Shown here: piece after piece, positions 7,438-11,082 of the stretch | Layout: the number at the start of each line of letters is the position of its first letter | Position numbering within the stretch: position 1 is the first letter of the stretch | NCBI GenBank assembly: GCA_964640545.1 | Contig: CAZXHL010000083.1 | Location: forward strand, 1-11,082 | Source of the DNA: JBGSZX01 sp964640545 | Lineage (GTDB): Bacteria > Bdellovibrionota > UBA2428 | DNA: 11,082 nucleotides | Direction of reading: 5' to 3' | Notes under the pieces: generated by a model | What the model saw: only the letters and a program-made list of their open reading frames with translations | Databases searched by the model: none | Told to the model about the DNA's origin: nothing | Translations under genes and position numbers: made by a program

Positions 7438-7463
7438 AGATCGAAGAAACCGATTCATTAGCC

Positions 7464-9179
7464 ATGAGAAATTCTTCCCGAGTCGTGGGCTCTGGACTCG
7501 CTGTAGTCTTTGGCCTATTTGCAGCATCCCTATTGAAAACTCAAAACACGAATAGTGTTCAAAGCTACATCGACGCTTCTGATCCGTGCACGAAACTGAG
7601 CTATGCCTATGATGCAGACATCAGCTCGAGAACTCCAGCGTCTCTCTCCACGCCAAGACGATGTGCGGAGTCAGCCAAAAGAGTTGTTATCGGAGTCTAC
7701 AGGGCAGGAAAACTCGATGGTGGAGAATTTGAAGCCAGTCTGAATCGCCTCAAGAACACTCTTAAAAATAGTGATCTCCCCGAGCATAAAAAATTATCCA
7801 TCATGGAAGAGTTTTCAACTCCGGAAAGAGTCACAAACTTCGACATCATCATCGAAGGCGATAATGGCGAAAGAAAAGTTTTCCAAGCCTACCGAGTGCT
7901 ACACAACAGCAAACTAGGACCTGGCAAAGGAGGCATTCGCTTCGGCGAAGATGCAGACCTCGCAGAAGTCAGCGCGCTAGCTATGGGCATGACCTTTAAA
8001 GCCCCTCTTACTGGACTCCCGCTAGGGGGAGCTAAAGGCGGAGTAAAAATGGACCCCAAGCTTTTAAGCGCCAAAGAAAAAGCAAAAGTCGCCAGAACTT
8101 ATTTTATGGGACTAAGTAGAGACGGACTTGTAGGACCTAAGGTTGATGTCCCAGCCCCCGACATGAACACAAATGCACAAATCATGGAGATCATGCTCGA
8201 CCAACATTTGATCGAGCTACACAACAAAGGTCATTTCACCGATCCGGAGCTTTCGCGAATGTTTACTGACATCATGGAGATTCCTCGCCCGAGAGACCCA
8301 GAAAAGACTCCCTTCGTCGACGCCTACATTGACTGGGCAAAACGAAACAATGCCGTAGCTGATCAACTCGGAACCGTTACCGGAAAAGTTGTTGGCCGTG
8401 GCGGCTCCGAGGGAAGAACGGGAGCAACGGGCCTAGGCGTTTATTACGTTGCAAGAGAATTCATCAAGAAGCGCTTCGGAAGATCTAGCGCCCGGCAGCC
8501 CATGAAAGGGCTTAAAATCGCCTTACAAGGTTTTGGAAATGTGGGGTCATATTCTGCAAAGTTTTTTCATGAAGATGGTGGCGCCAGTGTCACAAGACTT
8601 GTGGATTATGTCGGGGGATCTCAGACAAAACCATTTGCTGTTTTTGATGCGATCGACTCCGATAAGGGACTCCCCATCTCAGAAATGTTCGCCTACCATA
8701 GTAAGCACAAGTCTCTTGATGGCTTTCGTCATGCTAACGTAAAAATTACCAGAACTAGCAGTGAAACTTCTCTTACGCGTTTTCTTGAAGCAGATGTCGA
8801 CATGCTAGTTCCCGCCGCTCTTGGCAACCAGATCACAAAAGAGAACCAGCAACTCATCAAAGCAAAGGCTATCATCGAAGCTGCAAACAACCCGACATCC
8901 CCAGATGCTGAGGCGGCACTCGTAGCAAGACAAATTGATGTTGTGCCAGACATTCTTGCGAATGCTGGCGGAGTCACAGTCAGCTACCTCGAACTAGTGC
9001 AGAACACGACCCTGCCCCTAAATGAATTCTGGAGCGAATCCAAAGTTTATGAAAAGCTCGATGAGATCATGACAAAAGCCTTTCAAGACGTTCAACAGAG
9101 CAAAGAGAAAAATCCAAACCTCAGCTGGAGAAACGCAGCACAGGTTGTAAGTCTAGAAAAATTTGCGGACGCACAATAG
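7464..9179 (+). CDS. Glutamate-type dehydrogenase (ELFV family) with N-terminal signal anchor
   Basis: The core enzyme should oxidise glutamate to 2-oxoglutarate and ammonia, or run in reverse, using NAD(P). It keeps the family's key positions: Lys155 in GPGKGGIRF, Lys179 in GMTFK, catalytic Lys191 in GGAKGG, Asp233 in VPAPDMNT, the nucleotide loop QGFGNVG (355-361), AANNPTSP (473-480) and Ser507 in NAGGVTVSYLE. These lysines and the serine favour glutamate over leucine or phenylalanine. At 571 residues it is well over the usual 420-450. About 90 extra residues lie at the start, including a basic tip (MRNSSR) and a hydrophobic segment at 7-24, and about 45 are inserted at roughly 248-300. Its only two cysteines are Cys42 and Cys67, both in the extension. 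It follows the regulator by 96 bases, has no strong ribosome site and converges with the transporter. An internal start at Met114 would remove the anchor but leave a short N-terminal helix region. Confidence 0.9.
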   Translation: MRNSSRVVGSGLAVVFGLFAASLLKTQNTNSVQSYIDASDPCTKLSYAYDADISSRTPASLSTPRRCAESAKRVVIGVYRAGKLDGGEFEASLNRLKNTLKNSDLPEHKKLSIMEEFSTPERVTNFDIIIEGDNGERKVFQAYRVLHNSKLGPGKGGIRFGEDADLAEVSALAMGMTFKAPLTGLPLGGAKGGVKMDPKLLSAKEKAKVARTYFMGLSRDGLVGPKVDVPAPDMNTNAQIMEIMLDQHLIELHNKGHFTDPELSRMFTDIMEIPRPRDPEKTPFVDAYIDWAKRNNAVADQLGTVTGKVVGRGGSEGRTGATGLGVYYVAREFIKKRFGRSSARQPMKGLKIALQGFGNVGSYSAKFFHEDGGASVTRLVDYVGGSQTKPFAVFDAIDSDKGLPISEMFAYHSKHKSLDGFRHANVKITRTSSETSLTRFLEADVDMLVPAALGNQITKENQQLIKAKAIIEAANNPTSPDAEAALVARQIDVVPDILANAGGVTVSYLELVQNTTLPLNEFWSESKVYEKLDEIMTKAFQDVQQSKEKNPNLSWRNAAQVVSLEKFADAQ

Positions 9180-9199
9180 GACTCACATCTTGGGCGATA

Positions 9200-10642
9200 C
9201 TAGCGCTCTCCGGCAGCTAGCATTTTTCGAATCACGACGGAAGAAGCAAGTGCTACCGCGACCATCACCACAGCCCAAATCGTCAAAGTGCTGAAGTAGT
9301 CCCCGTAAACACGTTGGACGATCTCCTGGGTGAGCTCCTGATCTTTGTCTAGAGCGATGGCGGTGGAGAAAACCGCGCCGACGATACCACTAAGTGCAAT
9401 GGCCACAGAAAACAAACTCACGGAAAAAGCCTCGATCTGCTTCGGAACAACCGATAAGATAAAAGCCACCACCATGGAACCCACAATCACCTCGGCAAAA
9501 GCTTGGAAAAAGTGAATCGCTAAGAAAATTTCGGGACGGATGATAACATCACTTCCAATGTTTTTTGCGGCGAAGGTTAATATTCCAAATGCTATAGCTG
9601 TTAGCACAAAGGAAAGTGCTACCTTAGTCGCCGCTGCGAGGTTGATTTGGCGCTTTTCCAGATTCGAGAAGATGAAAGCAAGAACAGGGCCCGCGACCAT
9701 ACACCACAAAGGATTCATCGACATCGCAGCTTCGGGAGCGAGCGGAATAAAACCAAACAAGTCCCCTCTCATGGTATTGATCGAAACCATGGTCATGGAA
9801 GTCATCATCTGCCCGTAGTAAACGAAAAAAGCCGTGCTCAGAAAAATCATGATCAAGACGGTTCCCATCTTTAAGGCCGTAGATCTTTCAGCCCGAAGCA
9901 TAAGGCTTATGAAGTAAACTATGGCACCTACACCAATAACGTAAACGATGTTCTTGCCCACATTCATATTGGAAAACATGAAGAAAACTAATCCAATCAT
10001 CGCAAGCGATACCGCGCCAAAGGCAGCCCCGTTTTTTGCGCTCACGGGCTCTTGGTCAATTTTGTGGCCGATTTCTACGAAGGGCTTGCGCAAGATCATA
10101 AGAATAGCGAAAGCCAGAACGGCCATCGCGCCAGACAATAGGAACCCGCTAGTAAAGCCTGCGGCGAGGACTAACATCGGGAACAAATACTGCCCCAAAA
10201 AGGCGCCTACGTTATTCACGGAGTAGTTGACCGGAAAACCATTTTCAAATTCTGCCCGGCTAGCAAAAGTGCTTCTAAACAAACTCGGATAACTAGGCGA
10301 CATCAACCCGCGCGCATAACTAGCCAGGGCAATGCCCGCAAGACTCATAGCCACGCTCGTGGTGGAGGCTCCAAAAACGAGCAGCAAATATCCTGCCGCA
10401 AAGGCAAAGTAGGCAATCGCAAGGGATCGATACGCCCCCAGAAATTTATCCGCGATGAAACCGCCTGCGATAGCGAATAAGGGACCAATCGCAGAGAACG
10501 CGCCGACGATCATCATGGTATCGGCCTCGTTATATTTTAAGTCCTCCAGGAAGAAGCGAGTCAGAATGGCCATGACTCCATAGAAAGAGAGACCAAAAGC
10601 CATTTGGCAAAGCATCATAGACTTGTTCAGTTTGTTCCACAT
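9200..10642 (-). CDS. POT/PTR-family transporter (proton-coupled oligopeptide type, divergent)
   Basis: This 480-residue inner-membrane protein with about 12-14 hydrophobic segments belongs to the major facilitator superfamily and probably imports di- or tripeptides. POT features seen are SFYGVMAIL in helix 1, the loop GGFIADKFLGAYRS (60-73), NYSVNNVGAFLG (139-150) matching the second PTR signature, FFVYYGQ (272-278) resembling the FWxxxxQ stretch of helix 7, and Glu384 in FAEVIVG at the helix-10 position. The ExxERF motif of helix 1, linked to proton coupling, is not conserved; here the region reads CQMAFGLSFYG. Substrate or coupling may therefore differ from the model peptide transporters. 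A ribosome site AAAGGG lies 9 bases before the ATG. The gene converges with the dehydrogenase with 20 bases between stops. The family call is firm; the substrate is inferred. Confidence 0.85.
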   Translation of the reverse strand: MWNKLNKSMMLCQMAFGLSFYGVMAILTRFFLEDLKYNEADTMMIVGAFSAIGPLFAIAGGFIADKFLGAYRSLAIAYFAFAAGYLLLVFGASTTSVAMSLAGIALASYARGLMSPSYPSLFRSTFASRAEFENGFPVNYSVNNVGAFLGQYLFPMLVLAAGFTSGFLLSGAMAVLAFAILMILRKPFVEIGHKIDQEPVSAKNGAAFGAVSLAMIGLVFFMFSNMNVGKNIVYVIGVGAIVYFISLMLRAERSTALKMGTVLIMIFLSTAFFVYYGQMMTSMTMVSINTMRGDLFGFIPLAPEAAMSMNPLWCMVAGPVLAFIFSNLEKRQINLAAATKVALSFVLTAIAFGILTFAAKNIGSDVIIRPEIFLAIHFFQAFAEVIVGSMVVAFILSVVPKQIEAFSVSLFSVAIALSGIVGAVFSTAIALDKDQELTQEIVQRVYGDYFSTLTIWAVVMVAVALASSVVIRKMLAAGER

Positions 10643-10663
10643 AAATTGCGACCCTTTTCTACT

Positions 10664-10678
10664 GATCCAAATTGGATC
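10664..10678. promoter_or_regulatory. Perfect 15-base palindrome, candidate operator of the transporter gene
   Basis: GATCCAA-A-TTGGATC is a perfect 7+1+7 inverted repeat, 21 bases before the transporter start codon. It begins right after the predicted transcription start, a usual place for a repressor site. No T-run follows it on either strand, so it is not a terminator. Confidence 0.5.
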
Positions 10679-10685
10679 TGGCGCA

Positions 10686-10715
10686 GATATATCATGAAAC
10701 TGGAGATCCGCTCAA
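10686..10715 (-). promoter_or_regulatory. Candidate sigma-70 promoter of the transporter gene
   Basis: On the minus strand, -35 TTGAGC (10715-10710), an 18-base spacer, then -10 TATATC (10691-10686). Each box has four of six consensus bases. Transcription would start near 10679, just before the palindrome, giving a leader of about 37 bases. Confidence 0.45.
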
Positions 10716-10735
10716 TTTTGTTGCTGATTGGCCAT

Positions 10736-10754
10736 CTTAACACTAACTTAACAC
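10736..10754 (+). promoter_or_regulatory. 11-base-period direct repeat, Pho-box-like
   Basis: CTTAACAC-TAA-CTTAACAC: two exact 8-base copies one DNA turn apart. TTAACA-N5-TTAACA is the arrangement known for PhoP sites of Bacillus, and the 7+4+7 layout is that of PhoB boxes of proteobacteria. It lies between two divergent genes, 36 bases before the start of the Ser/Gly-rich protein and 20 bases upstream of the transporter -35, so it could serve either. No regulator of this type is in the window. Confidence 0.45.
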
Positions 10755-10789
10755 GACAATCTCTCTCCCATTCTGCGATACTTCTTCTA

Positions 10790-11082
10790 ATGATTATACA
10801 AAGATCAGTCTTCTTTGCTTTTTTTCTTATCTTTAGCTTTGGTCTAAGCTCTCATTCCTTTGCGATGAGTGGACAACCCGCAAGGAGTATCAAACCCGCT
10901 GCGGATGAAATTTGTCGCGGCAACGTGGTTTCTGGTGTCGCTGGCAAGAAGGACTGTTCTCGCATCACACCTGGTGACTCAGGTAACAGCGGCAGCTCCA
11001 GCGGAAATCAATCGAACTCCGCTGGCTCCGGTTCTTCAGGCACAGGCTCTAGCACGTCGGGATCTAGCAGCATACCCTTGGG
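10790..11082 (+). CDS. Secreted Ser/Gly-rich protein, N-terminal part (runs off right edge)
   Basis: The frame is open for 97 codons from ATG 10790 to the window edge. It begins with a textbook Sec signal peptide: MIIQRSVFFAFFLIF and a probable cut after SFA at residue 25. The mature start (SGQPARSIKPAADEICRG) has Cys42 and Cys56, followed from about residue 62 by a low-complexity Ser/Gly/Thr stretch such as GNSGSSSGNQSNSAGSG, likely a flexible linker. What follows the linker is not visible, so no function can be given. There is no Shine-Dalgarno sequence before the ATG. A TGCGATACT that resembles an extended -10 (GATACT at 10777-10782) would put the transcription start at or near the ATG itself, so a leaderless message is possible. 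The gene is divergent from the transporter. Protein coding is likely because of the signal peptide and sustained open frame. Confidence 0.75.
   Translation, partial: MIIQRSVFFAFFLIFSFGLSSHSFAMSGQPARSIKPAADEICRGNVVSGVAGKKDCSRITPGDSGNSGSSSGNQSNSAGSGSSGTGSSTSGSSSIPL

Noticed and set aside
7368..7463. Sigma-54 promoter before the dehydrogenase, expected from the adjacent regulator
   Set aside because: No TGGCAC-N5-TTGC or GG-N10-GC pattern of acceptable quality was found.
7464..9179. Phenylalanine or leucine dehydrogenase as the identity of the ELFV enzyme
   Set aside because: The lysine in GPGKGGIRF and the serine in VTVSYLE fit glutamate-binding members; still to be confirmed by assay.
9200..9227. 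CTAGC/GCTAG stem followed by CATTTTT after the dehydrogenase
   Set aside because: Only 5 pairs with an 11-base loop, and it lies within the transporter's coding end; too weak to call a terminator.

Overview
The window looks like ordinary chromosomal DNA from a Gram-negative bacterium of moderate GC content. It carries Sec-type signal peptides, an NtrC-type sigma-54 activator with an intact GAFTGA loop, a mutS gene, a POT-family peptide transporter and large low-complexity exported proteins. This mix, with so many unrecognised exported proteins, suggests a Bdellovibrionota or other deltaproteobacterial-type lineage. That placement is inferred from style and not from a marker gene. I see no insertion sequence, phage gene, tRNA, rRNA or CRISPR array.

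Layout from left to right. (1) The 5' part of mutS on the minus strand runs off the left edge. (2) Divergent from it is a secreted serine esterase with a GVSMGG nucleophile motif (468-1451). (3) Convergent with the esterase is a minus-strand pair of exported proteins of unknown function. The upstream member has a glycine-rich central block, a Gln-rich helix and a short internal duplication (2403-4301). The downstream member has a CxxC motif (1484-2389). (4) Divergent from this pair is a two-gene operon with a 4-base overlap: a membrane histidine kinase (4381-6048) and its sigma-54 response regulator (6045-7367). (5) About 100 bases further on is a glutamate-type dehydrogenase (7464-9179) with an N-terminal signal anchor. 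(6) Convergent with it is a POT/PTR-type transporter (9200-10642), preceded by a plausible promoter and a perfect 15-base palindrome. (7) Divergent from the transporter is the start of a secreted Ser/Gly-rich protein (10790 to the right edge), with an 11-base-period TTAACA direct repeat in the shared intergenic region.

The main theme is the cell envelope. Six of the eight genes encode exported or membrane proteins. A peptide importer beside a dehydrogenase for glutamate hints at amino-acid or peptide use, but the two are convergent and not one operon. The most notable observation is the dehydrogenase: its only two cysteines lie in the N-terminal extension behind a hydrophobic segment, while the catalytic lysines, aspartate and serine are all present, which points to an enzyme outside the cytoplasm or tethered to the membrane. 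Other points of interest are a transporter without the usual ExxER motif, a FliA-like promoter in front of the Gly-rich protein, and a Pho-box-like repeat at the right end.
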